Part shown: piece by piece, positions 55,670-64,000 of the stretch
How the letters are laid out: every line of letters begins with the position of its first letter
How positions within the stretch are numbered: position 1 is the first letter of the stretch
DNA from: Homarus americanus
Taxonomy: Eukaryota; Arthropoda; Malacostraca; Decapoda; Nephropidae
Assembly: GCF_018991925.1 (NCBI RefSeq)
Contig: NW_024737042.1
Span: 17,007,678 to 17,071,677 of the forward strand
Reading direction: 5' to 3'
Length of the DNA stretch: 64,000 nucleotides
Notes under the pieces: generated by a model
What the model saw: only the letters and a program-made list of their open reading frames with translations
Databases searched by the model: none
Told to the model about the DNA's origin: nothing
Translations under genes and position numbers: made by a program

Positions 55670-56090
55670 TCTGGTCAAAATCTTCCCCTCACTCACTCCC
55701 CTCTTACACACGCTCTCACTTTCCTCTTGCTCTCCCTCTTGCATCTCTTCACCCTCTCCTCACACTCCCCTCTTATATATACTCTCACTTTTCCTCTCTC
55801 CTCTCAATCCTCTCTTACTATCGTCTCACGTCACACTTCTCTCTCTTACTCTCTTCTCTCCATCCTTTCACTTCCTTCTCATTTGTTTCTCTCTGTCATT
55901 TTACTTTGCTCTCACCTTTTTCTCCCAAAGACAACCTCCCCCTTCTCCCTCTCTCACATGTTCTCACTGTCATCTCACGTTCATCTCTCGGTTTCCTCTC
56001 ACTCTATTCTCATCTCTCTCCTTCTCTTCCTTTACTCTCATTGCTCTATGACTCCCTTTTTAGTCTCCTTTCACCCCCTTGTCACATGTA
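55670..56090. repeat. Pyrimidine-rich low-complexity region
   Basis: Irregular CTCTCAC/TTCTCTC-rich sequence without a fixed period. Leucine/serine-rich frames are compositional. Confidence 0.85.
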
Positions 56091-56117
56091 AACTCTAAAA
56101 AAATTTTATTCCCATCA

Positions 56118-56139
56118 TACACACAAACACACACACACA

Positions 56140-56234
<95 letters not shown>

Positions 56235-56811
56235 CTTAGGTCACTTGGGACACCCACGCCAGAGCTGAGGACCATCTACAACGCCTTTATTCTCCCCAAA
56301 CTAACGTATGCGTCACCAGCCTGGTCGTCTTCTCTCAACTCCACCCAACAACGTCAGCTAGAGAAGGTACAGAAAAGGGCCTGCAGAATCATGCCCTGCG
56401 CAGAGTACTCCGGCTAGTCCAACGCTCTCTCCACCCTGGAAATGCCATCCCTCAGTGACCTCCACCACCAAGCACTGGAAAGGTTTGGCAGTGGACTACT
56501 GCACCACCCTCGTCATCGCCACCTCCTGCCACCTGCAGCCCCCCACCCAACTCGCACAGTCCGCCACTACAACAAAATTCAACCCATAAGAGCCCGCACC
56601 GATAGATATAAGAACAGCACCATCCCATCTATTGTTAAAATAATAAACAACTCCTGATTTATGTACTGTACAGCCCTGTAAATGTATTCAATGCATATTA
56701 TATCATTATGTCTAAATCAAATGTAAGTCTGTATATTTTCTGCCACCGGCTGCAACTTTATTAATAAACCGTTTATTATTATTATTATTATTATTATTAC
56801 ACACACACAAT
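56118..56811 (+). mobile_element. LINE-E copy inserted in (AC)n
   Basis: (AC)n at 56118-56232 is followed at once by the last part of a LINE ORF (56233-56657): GTPTPELRTIYNAFILPKLT, QLEKVQKRACRIM, SDLHHQALERFGSGLLHHP and ARTDRYKNSTIPSIVKIINN, then a stop. The 3' UTR ends ...TTAATAAACCGTTT, then (ATT)n (56777-56799), then (AC)n again. The element thus sits in an AC tract, with its own sense strand on the AC strand. It is 5'-truncated. Confidence 0.82.
56233..56657 (+). pseudogene. LINE-E ORF2 C-terminal end
   Basis: About 140 codons in two frames, interrupted by a stop at about 56415. It carries the Lys/Arg-rich QKRACRI motif and the conserved tail HHPRHRHLLPP, RTDRYKNS and IVKIIN typical of an arthropod LINE subgroup. 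The catalytic RT blocks are missing owing to 5' truncation. Confidence 0.78.
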
Positions 56812-57049
56812 TCAGCATACAGCGAACTGTATAATAACACATCTAGACGACGCCCACGCCTGACTGACCGACTTATTGACTGACTGACTGACCTTATGAC
56901 GCTCATCTCTGACTAAGTAAACATATGTAACGTAACGTTAAGATAAACTATAACTTAATCTAAAACAAACTATGACGACTTATATAATTAAGTAAATATT
57001 CTTGTACACAACAGAAGTATTTCCTCCGGTAATCAGAGCTAATGACAAA

Positions 57050-57610
57050 TAACTGACAATGTGACCTTTTGACCTTGAACGTGACCTACTAACATAAAAT
57101 TGGTCGTACATGGCAGTCATTAATACCCCCGGGTATTCCTGTCTCATATGAAATTAGCACTGTGACCTTTGACCTTATCTTGCCAGAACAATTACCTCAT
57201 GACCTGGGCAATGAGCACTACGCACATGACTCATTATCTTCCGTGACTCGGTGTTCATTAGGGATCATTCTTGGCGCTGCAACCTTTGATATTTTGACCC
57301 CAGATAATATGTTATAACTTGGGTATGGCACAAGGAAATACAATTCTTCGTACGTAGCGGTAATTGCTTCCAGCGACCCGATCAATGATCATGATTGAAG
57401 GCTATTGATAATGTAACCTTGACCTTAATAAACAGCTCCTGGCTTGAATATGATACACAAAATATAAAATTAATCCAATATTTGCCTCTAGTGGCTAGAT
57501 CAATACTCATTACTAAAGACTATATGACCTTTGGTCTTCCGACCCCTTCAATAAATAGATCAAGATTTAGGTTACCGACACATGTTCATGGCGAGGATCA
57601 CACAGACCTG
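57050..57610. repeat. Diverged ~115-130-bp tandem repeat with TGACCTTTGACCT motifs
   Basis: Five diverged units begin near 57061, 57172, 57286, 57411 and 57527, each with a TGACCTTTGACCTT-like head. A later part has GGTATGGCACAA, TTCGTACGTAG, ATTACTTCC and GATCAATGATCAT-like pieces. Identity is low, so it is old. TGACCTTTGACCT at 57172-57184 is an exact DR1 of the nuclear-receptor half-site. Confidence 0.6.
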
Positions 57611-57679
57611 AGTAGCGTTCATGACTTACTGATGACTTGAACATCCACAACACAGGTGGACCAGGATAAGGCAATTTAC

Positions 57680-59160
57680 TTTACTGGGAGGTAAGTGGTG
57701 GTGTGGGATTAGTGTGGGAGATAAGTGGTGGTGTGGGAGTAGTGTGGGAAGTAAGTGGTGGTGTAGGAGTAGTATGGGAGGTAAGTGGTGGTGTGGGAGT
57801 AGTGTGGGAGGTAAGTGGTTGTGTGGGAGTAGTGTGAGAGGTACGTGGCGGTGTGGGAGTAGTGTGGGAGGTAAGTATTGGTGTGGGAGTAGTGTGGGAG
57901 GTTAGTGGTGGTGTAGGAGTAGTGTGGGAGGTAAGTGTGGGAGGTAAGTGGCGGTGTGGAGGTGGTGGTGTGGTGGTGTGGTGGTGTGGGCTGGAGTGTG
58001 TGGGAGTGTGGTGGTGCGGGAGTGGTGTGGGAAGTAAGTGGTGGTGTTGGGAGTGGTGTGGGAGGTTAGTGGCAGTGTGGAAGTGGTGTGGGAGGTAAGC
58101 GGCGGTGTGGGGTAGTGTGGGAGGTAAGTGGTACTGTGGGGTAATGTGGGAGTAAGTGATTTGGAAGTAGTGTGGGAGTAAGTGGTGGGAGTAAGGTGGT
58201 GGGGTATGGGGAGTGGTGTGGGAGTATGGGGCAAGTGGCGGTGTGGGGTAGTGTGGGAGGTGGGGTGGTGGTGTGGAAGGTAAATGGCGGTGTGTAGTGA
58301 GTGGTGGTGGTGGTGGTGGAGGGTAGTGTGAGAGGTGGTGGAGGTGTGGGAGGTGTGAGAGGTGTGGCGTGGTGTGGGGTAGTGTGGGAGGTTAGTGGTG
58401 GTGTGGGGAGAAGTGTGGGAGGTACGTGGCGGTGTGGGAGGTAAATGGTGGTGTGGGAGTGGTGTGGGAGGTGGGCGATGTGGGAGTAGTGTGGGAGGTT
58501 AGTGGTGGTGTGGGAGAAGTGTGGGAGGTACGTGGCGGTGTGGGAGTAGTGTGGTAAGTAAGTGGTGGTGTGGGGTGGTGTGGTAAGTAAGTGGTGGTGT
58601 GGGAGTGGTTGGGGAGTAAGTGGCGATGTGGGAGTGGTGGGGGTACGTGGCGGTGTGGGAGTAGTGTGGGGAGGTTGAGTGGAGGTGTGGGATGTGGGGA
58701 GGTACGTGGCGGTGTGGGAGGTAAATGGTGGTGTGGGAGTAGTGTGGGAGGTAAGTGGTTGTGTGGGAGTGGTGTGGGAGGTACGTGGCGGTGTGGAAGT
58801 GGTGTGGTGTGGTGGTGGTGTGGGGAGTGGTTGGGAGGTAGGTGGCGATGTGGGAGTGGTGTGGGGAGGTTAGTGGTGGTGTGGGAGATGTGGGAGGTAC
58901 GTGGCAGTGTGGGAGTAGTGTGGTAAGTAAGTGGTGGTGTGGGAGTAGTGTGGGAGGTAAGTGGGTGTGTGGTGTGGGGTGGTGTGGGTGGGAGGTAAGG
59001 GGGTGTGTGGTGTGGGGCAGTGTGGGAGGTAGGTGGTGGTGTGGGAGTAGTGTGGGATGTAAGTGGCGGTGTGGGAGTAGTGTGGGAGGTAAGTGGCGGT
59101 GTGGGAGTAATGTGGGAGGTTGGTATTCGTTCGGGAGTAGTGTGGGAGGTAATTGGTGAT
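57680..59160. repeat. 30-bp minisatellite with GGTAAGT in most units
   Basis: About 45-50 units built on GTGTGGGAGGTAAGTGGTGG plus TGTGGGAGTA. There are frequent shortened or rearranged units, especially between 57960 and 58400. G/T-rich on the plus strand. Long minus-strand frames (TSHTTPTPPL repeats) are artefacts of a unit length divisible by three. Confidence 0.93.
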
Positions 59161-59475
59161 GTGTGAGGTAAGCGGCGTTGTGTGAGGTAAGTGGTATTGT
59201 GTAAGGTAATTGATGTTTTGGGAGGTAAGTGGTGTTGTGTGAGGTAAGTGGCGTTGTGTGAGGTAAGTGGCGTTGTGTGAGGTAAGTGGCGTTGTGTGAG
59301 GTAAGTGGCGTTGTGTGAGGTAAGTGGCGTTGTGTGAGGTAAGTGGCGTTGTGTGAGGTAAGTGGAGTTGTGTGAAGTAAGTGGCGTTGTGTGAGGTAAA
59401 TGGTGTTGTGTGAGGTAAGTGGCGTTGTGTGAGGTAAGTGGTGTTTTGGGAGGTAAGTGGTGGAGTGGGAGGTTC
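59160..59475. repeat. 19-bp minisatellite derived from the 30-bp unit
   Basis: About 16 units of GTGTGAGGTAAGTGGCGTT, highly uniform at 59235-59400. It shares GAGGTAAGTGG with the preceding array and probably arose from it by deletion and local amplification. Confidence 0.94.
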
Positions 59476-59504
59476 ATATCCCTCAGCCACCAAGGCCAAA
59501 AGGA

Positions 59505-59985
59505 TTTTTTTATTTATACGGGGATTAGCCCACCCGAGCACAGGTCAACGACCCACAACGGGGCCGAGGGAGCGAAAAAATAAGAATAGAAAGAAATAAA
59601 AAATAAAAAAAGGAAAAGGTTATATTAATCTACACCAGATTTTTAAGGTGAGACAGATTGTATGAGTATGGAAACACAGAAGAAGGCAGAGCAATCCACA
59701 GTTTGGCTGTGTGAGGAAAGAAGGATGCACTATAACAGGTTATTCTAGTGTGACCGACATCCACAGAGAACGGTGGGCACCGCGGGGAAGACATGTGTTA
59801 CGAGCCCACGGCCTTGCCGGCGGTACACAGGATGCCAGATCCACCGAACATTGCCCGTTAAAGTACCTGTAAAAGAGAGAGAGAGAGAGTGAAGCAACAT
59901 TGCGGCAAAGAGAAAGGGAAGAAAGATTGTCAACTAAAGGAGGAGAGTTAATAACGCGAAATGCCTTTGATTCCACCCTATCTGA
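59505..59985 (-). mobile_element. LINE-C copy 2, RT C-terminus and 3' end
   Basis: The minus strand, from 59985 downward, reads the ORF end (MESKAFRVINSPPLVDNLSS, LSLCRNVASLSLSLFYRYFN, CSVDLASCVPPARPW), then TLWIALPSSVFPYSYNLSHL-type sequence and the 3' end. Unlike copy 1 it is continuous across the site where a CR1 inserted, so it serves as the empty-site reference. At 59985 it is cut by CR1 copy 4. Confidence 0.8.
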
Positions 59986-59986
59986 C

Positions 59987-60990
59987 AGTCACCAGGTCCC
60001 GATGAGATATTTGCCAGAGTATTAAAGGAATGTAAGGAAGAGCTTAGTATACCCTTAGCAAAGTTGTTTAACATGTCCATAAAAACGGATGTAGTACCAG
60101 AATCCTGGAGGATAGCGAATTTAATACCGATTTTCCAGAAGGGAGATAGATCACTATCCTCTAACTACCGTCCAATCAGTTTAACATCAATTGTAGGCAA
60201 ATTTTTGGAAGCAATAATTTCAAACTCTATTCGAAATCATCTGGAGAAGCACAAGTTGATCAATGATTCCCAACATGGCTCCACAAGCGGGCGTTCATGT
60301 CTAACTAATATATTAACATTCTTTTCAACTGTTTTCGAATCAGTGGACGAGGTGCACGACTATGATGTGATATATCTCGACTTTAGCAAAGCCTTCGACA
60401 GAGTCCCCCACGAAAGACTAATCAGAAAAGTGGAGGCTCATGGCATTGAAGGAGATATTCTAAAATGGATTAGGGCGTGGTTACAGGACAGGAAACAGCG
60501 GGTGAGCATTAACGGCACTAAATCCGATTGGGGCAACGTCACTAGTGGAGTACCCCAAGGCTCAGTACTTGGACCATTATTATTTATTATATATATAAAC
60601 GACGTAGATATCGGCGTAGACAGCAACATAAGTAAATTTGCTGATGACACTAAAATAGGGGGTGTAATTAAATCTGACGAGGACTCCGCAAAACTAGAGG
60701 AAGATCTAAATTTGTTTTTCGAATGGTCTGAAAAATGGCAGATGAAATTCAATGTGGACAAATGTGAAGTACTCAGTCTAGGAGATGTAAACAGAGTAAC
60801 CGGATACCAGATGAACAAAGATGTTATAGAGAAATCCGACTGCAAGAAAGATTTAGGAGTTATGATAAGTAGGAATCTTAAGCCAAGTAAACAATGTGTA
60901 TTTGCTCGAAACAAGGCTAATAAAGTACTTGGGTTCATACAAAAGAGGGTTAGTTACAGGACTAGCGAGGTTATCCTAAAACTATATCTG
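59987..60990 (+). mobile_element. CR1-type LINE, copy 4 (both ends lost)
   Basis: Starts at TCACCAGGTCCCGATGAG, corresponding to the SPGPDEIFARVL part of ORF2, and ends at AAACTATATCTG, before the conserved HLDYAVQFW block. The left end abuts LINE-C and the right end is cut by a Gypsy LTR. Same subfamily as copy 2, and it retains the thumb segment that copy 2 lost. Confidence 0.87.
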
Positions 60991-61065
60991 TATGTATATT
61001 ATGTATGCTGTATGTATATTATGTATGTGCTCCATTTATATACATTATTTATTCAGCCTAGCTAG
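60064..61065 (+). CDS. CR1 copy 4 RT domain (333 aa)
   Basis: Unbroken RT core: [49 protein letters not shown] (motif A), [15 protein letters not shown] (canonical motif B), KFADDTKIG (motif C) and WSEKWQMKFNVDKCEV (thumb). The last 25 residues (after LKLYL) come from the Gypsy LTR and are not part of the protein. The open frame extends upstream of the listed methionine to 59987. It is one of the least damaged RTs here but lacks endonuclease and C-terminus. Confidence 0.87.
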   Translation: MFNMSIKTDVVPESWRIANLIPIFQKGDRSLSSNYRPISLTSIVGKFLEAIISNSIRNHLEKHKLINDSQHGSTSGRSCLTNILTFFSTVFESVDEVHDYDVIYLDFSKAFDRVPHERLIRKVEAHGIEGDILKWIRAWLQDRKQRVSINGTKSDWGNVTSGVPQGSVLGPLLFIIYINDVDIGVDSNISKFADDTKIGGVIKSDEDSAKLEEDLNLFFEWSEKWQMKFNVDKCEVLSLGDVNRVTGYQMNKDVIEKSDCKKDLGVMISRNLKPSKQCVFARNKANKVLGFIQKRVSYRTSEVILKLYLYVYYVCCMYIMYVLHLYTLFIQPS

Positions 61066-61306
61066 CAACGTGTGGCAATGTATTTACCACGTCCCACACG
61101 CTTTATTAATGAGCCTGGCGACATATGGAAGCTGCTAATGTATCACTTGCCATATGTCGCCTAAAAGGCTAGTTGACCCCCAGACAGAGTAAGGAGCGCC
61201 ACCTCCCTTGTGTATCTCTGTTTATCCAGTAAATAGAACCTACGAAAACTCTACAGGTGTTTATGTTCGCTCCTGTAGATAGAACTTGATACCCAGAACA
61301 CATGCA
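60989..61306 (+). repeat. Gypsy 5' LTR (about 318 bp)
   Basis: Begins TGTATGTATATTATG, at the point where CR1 homology stops, and ends ...ACACATGCA. TGGCGCAGTGAGTC follows at 61307, in the position and style of a tRNA primer-binding site. The other LTR is outside the window, so the borders are by inference. Confidence 0.65.
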
Positions 61307-61880
61307 TGGCGCAGTGAGTCATTTTACTGGATCATTATACAAGTGAAGTGTAAAGTTTGTGGCAAGACCGGCTTATGGACCCCTGCTCTGTGTCAACCAC
61401 CGCTAATGGCCGTCTCTTCAAAAAATTTATAGCAACTTTGAGCAGTGTCAGTGACAGCAAGTTCCTGTGAAGTGTATAGTGCATTGTGTGTTTAGTGCCA
61501 TAACTGTGTGACCTTGTTCTAAAGGATTCCCAAGGTGTAAGGCATGTTCAGGGCATTTGTGAGGAGTAGAGTTGAGTGCAGCCTCCACCCGCCATGCCTG
61601 GAGGGTAACTGACGACAGACGTGAGTCGCCGCCTCCACCCCTTCACAGCGAGACACTGCCCGAGGTGTGCACACACACACACATGTACGAACACACTGAC
61701 TGCGGCCATTCCTTTATATATATTTAATATATATAATCTACTTATCTGTGCATTTAATTATTTTTTTGTCTCAGATCTTGTTGATATGACGGGCTGACCG
61801 GTCAACACTGATTTAAGACACAGTACACAGATTAAGTTATTATCTCTCGTGCCTTATGCAGTCGTGGAGTCAACGCCCGG
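61307..61880 (+). other. Gypsy leader (primer site and 5' UTR)
   Basis: From the putative primer site to the first in-frame ATG at 61881. Contains a short (AC)n at 61670-61682. No ORF of note. Confidence 0.6.
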
Positions 61881-63240
61881 ATGAGTCAGTCGGAGGACAG
61901 CTCAGCAGAGATGGATGACCAGGCTAAACAGGACGCTCCAGCTCCCACCACATCGCGCAGCCCTTCACCTCGATCTTCAGCGTTGTCTTCAGAGATAATT
62001 GCTTTAATGAAGTTTATGGGGGATGAAAGGCGTCACGACTTTGCTAAAAGACGTGTGTGAGGATGAAGAAAGAAGGCAATCTGAGGCAGAGAGAGACCAC
62101 AAACGGAGATTGAAAGACAGTGCACGGTTTGAAGCTTTGATATCTTGCCTCACTGTTAACCAAGCCCCTGGCTCTAACACTGCCTCGGTATCGACTGGTT
62201 CAGATACCTCATCAATGCTTTCTTCACGTCCCCCAGCCCCACCTAAAGCGGCTGCTCAAACACCGCCCATCTTGAAGCCTGACGTGAATTTCCAGACTTT
62301 TCGTGAATGGCGGCGACGGTGGACTGATTATGCTACAATGGTGGATCTCCAGAGCTTGTCACAGCCTAAACAACTTATTCAGCTGCGTATGTGCCTGTCC
62401 TTGGAAACTCAACGTGTCTTGGAACATACGTTGCACGTACCTCCGACCTCTTCGTTATCTGTAGAGGAGGTACTGGATATTCTACAACGGCACATCAAAG
62501 GGCAGTGGAACGAAGCTCTATGCAGGAGGGAATTGTTTAGCTGCAGACAGATGGAGGGCGAGACTTTTGATGCCTTTTATGTACGACTCAAGAGAGCCTC
62601 GGAAGAGGTAGATATAAGCCCAGGTAACCACCAGCAGTGCGAGGAGACCCAGTTGAAGCAGGTGATCCTGATGGGTGTTAAGGACGAGGAGCTTGTCCAA
62701 CGCCTCACCTCCCTCGACTCTTCCTCTTCTCTTAAGGATGTGTTGACGATATGTCGCTCCTATGAGGCTCCAGGTGTGCCACCTCTGCCATCCGAGCTCC
62801 CCCTACAGCTGTACGCGCTGTATCCTGGTACAAGAAGGACAAGAAGTCTATTTCAACGCCTTCGCCCACCACGCCCACGCCCGGTTCCTTTTGTAACAAC
62901 TGTGGTAAGCAGCACGGAACACATGTGTGTCCAGCTGCTGAGTCTACCTGCTACAGTTGTGACCGTAAGAGCCACTGGTCACTCACAGTACGGTGCCCAG
63001 CCAAATGCATCCAGTGCAATGTGTGCAGTCGTCTGGGCCATTACGACAAGTGTTGCCCTACCAACAAACCCAAGGGACAGCGTCGGCGGAAGCTTCAGCG
63101 CCCTTCCACCAGTGAGGGCCGCCCACAGTCTTCCAATCAGAAGCATGACGACCCTGGACAACGCTCGAGCCATATTAGGAAGGTGTACTCCCCCTCGCGT
63201 CTCAGGACCAAAGTTCCCAAGCACATCAGCGTCATCGTGA
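61881..63240 (+). CDS. Gypsy gag
   Basis: The natural start is probably the ATG at 61881 (MSQSEDSSAEMDDQAKQ), whose frame stops near 62057. A slip in GTGTGTG near 62055 shifts it into the 62023-63240 frame, which carries the gag core: SVNF-like FQTFREWRRRWTDYATM, LRMCLSLETQRVLEH, ILQRHIKGQWNEALCRRELF and SCRQMEGETFDAFYVRLKRA. This is the retrotransposon gag (capsid-like) region that packages the RNA. After about 62815 the coding signal moves to another frame (zinc knuckles), so the last 140 residues of this ORF are not real. Confidence 0.82.
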
Positions 63241-63884
63241 CCTACGGCAGTGTGTCATCCCGTCTTCAGATGTTACCCGACACCGGCGCTGATGCTACAG
63301 TCATCGGTCCCCAGCATTTGCAATGCTTGGGGCTCTCTCCAAGTGACCTAGGACCGCCCCCCAAGGATCTCCGCTTCACGGCAGATGGTTCACAGATGGC
63401 CCCAGCCCTAGGTTCACTCCAAGCACAGGTCACCTTTGGCAACAGGTCGTGTCAAGCCTGGATTGATGTGCATAATGGTGTCCCAACTCCTTTGCTGTCC
63501 TACAGACATTGTCAAGAGTTGGCCATCATCTCCCAGGGCTTCCCTAAACCTATTCTCGAGGTAAAACACGCCAACAGTGTGCACGAAGGGAGCAGCAACT
63601 ATCCTGCTGTCGCCCTACCCCTGCCTCTTGCCAGTGACACCTCTCCTTCAGATGCTCGGAAGTACTTCCTGAAGGAATTCAGCGACGTTCTGGTGACCAA
63701 GTCCGCTCTGGAATCCAAGCCTCTCAAGAAGATGGTAGGCCCCCCCCATGAGGATCCACTTGAGGGACGACGCGAAGCCCTTCGCTATCTACACCCTTCG
63801 ACTGGTCCCCCTGGCCTTCCGCGATGCGGTCAAAAACGAGCTGGACTCCATGGTCGCCCAAGAAATTATTGCACCAGCCGGTGA
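62925..63884 (+). CDS. Gypsy zinc knuckles and aspartic protease (319 aa)
   Basis: Just upstream of the listed start the frame has FCNNCGKQHGTHVCPA; then CYSCDRKSHWSLTVRC and CNVCSRLGHYDKCC (residues 31-44, a perfect CX2CX4HX4C). Protease: LQMLPDTGADATVIG with active-site DTG at 119-121, and PALGSLQAQVTFGN plus LLSYRHCQELAI downstream, ending with the FLKEFSDVLVTKSALE lead into RT. At 63733-63741 a run of eight C marks another frame change. RT sequence (KNELDSMVAQEIIAPAG, PMVVVAKPKGGVRITPDLSK) then follows in the next frame to the window end. Confidence 0.87.
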   Translation: MCPAAESTCYSCDRKSHWSLTVRCPAKCIQCNVCSRLGHYDKCCPTNKPKGQRRRKLQRPSTSEGRPQSSNQKHDDPGQRSSHIRKVYSPSRLRTKVPKHISVIVTYGSVSSRLQMLPDTGADATVIGPQHLQCLGLSPSDLGPPPKDLRFTADGSQMAPALGSLQAQVTFGNRSCQAWIDVHNGVPTPLLSYRHCQELAIISQGFPKPILEVKHANSVHEGSSNYPAVALPLPLASDTSPSDARKYFLKEFSDVLVTKSALESKPLKKMVGPPHEDPLEGRREALRYLHPSTGPPGLPRCGQKRAGLHGRPRNYCTSR

Positions 63885-64000
63885 TGACCCGTCTCCATGG
63901 TGTCACCCTATGGTAGTCGTCGCAAAACCCAAAGGTGGTGTTAGGATCACCCCTGACCTCTCCAAGCTCAACAGCCAGGTGTCTCGTCCTGCGCACCCTT
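63745..64000 (+). pseudogene. Gypsy reverse transcriptase, N-terminal start
   Basis: After the C8 run the frame reads MRIHLREDAKPFAIYTLRL, PLAFRDAVKNELDSMVAQ, IIAPAGDDPSPWCHPMV and KPKGGVRITPDLSKLN, the fingers of a Gypsy RT. The catalytic YxDD lies outside the window. Confidence 0.85.

Larger units (their letters stand above)
60989..64000 (+). mobile_element. Gypsy LTR retrotransposon, 5' part (continues beyond the window)
   Basis: 5' LTR, primer-binding-site-like sequence, leader, gag, zinc knuckles, protease and the start of RT, in the order of a K02A2.6-like Gypsy element. It is inserted in CR1 copy 4. Three frame changes (near 62040, 62815 and 63735) break what is normally one long gag-pol frame. 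Confidence 0.88.

Noticed and set aside
58392..59541. 361- and 223-codon minus-strand ORFs with TSHTTPTPPL and LTSHNATYLTQ repeats
   Set aside because: Read-through of 30-bp and 19-bp minisatellites; no flanking domain, and a second frame is equally open.

Overview
This is eukaryotic, intergenic-type DNA with no recognisable host gene. It is built almost entirely from transposable elements, many of them broken and nested, and from very abundant simple and tandem repeats. Long (TA)n tracts, (AC)n, (AAT)n and (CT)n tracts, CR1-type LINEs, Gypsy LTR elements, Tigger and hAT DNA transposons, Penelope-like ends and degenerate TTAGG-like repeats together suggest an arthropod. A decapod crustacean is my best guess. 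This is an inference from repeat content, not from a host gene.

Layout. 0-5 kb: an inverted pair of an unidentified element, a cluster of short Tigger-type elements and a decayed Tigger transposase. 4.5-8.8 kb: palindromic Penelope-like pieces (one with a near-complete hammerhead-ribozyme fold), a mariner/Tigger-type MITE, two different hAT remnants and a 31-bp tandem repeat. 8.9-12.7 kb and 21-23.8 kb: four broken copies of one endonuclease/RT LINE ('LINE-B'). 12.8-17.4 kb: no recognisable gene. 17.4-19.9 kb: a CR1 LINE inserted in another LINE ('LINE-C'). 24-28 kb: microsatellites, a perfect 56-bp palindrome and two tRNA-derived sequences. 28.9-32.9 kb: a 4-kb minisatellite of 21-bp pyrimidine-rich units.

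34.8-44.1 kb: two Gypsy copies head to head. The minus-strand copy carries a TIR element (GTAC target duplication), which itself carries a CR1 LINE. The plus-strand copy is fused to a LINE RNase H. 47.3-50.7 kb: the longest CR1 copy, with an esterase-like ORF1 and an endonuclease/RT ORF2. 51.57-54.57 kb: a 3.0-kb element with matching inverted ends, a 9-bp target duplication and a DDE-like protein that I cannot place in a named transposase superfamily; this is the best candidate for something undescribed. 56-59.5 kb: a LINE end inside (AC)n, an old ~115-130-bp satellite and arrays of 30- and 19-bp units that repeat a splice-donor motif. 59.5-64 kb: LINE-C, a CR1 fragment and a Gypsy element (LTR, gag, protease, start of RT) that runs off the window.

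Most proteins here are enzymes of mobile elements: endonuclease plus RT for target-primed insertion (LINEs), protease, RT, RNase H and integrase (Gypsy), and DDE transposases (DNA elements). Almost every copy carries stops, frameshifts or deletions, so the region looks like a graveyard with a few younger layers on top.
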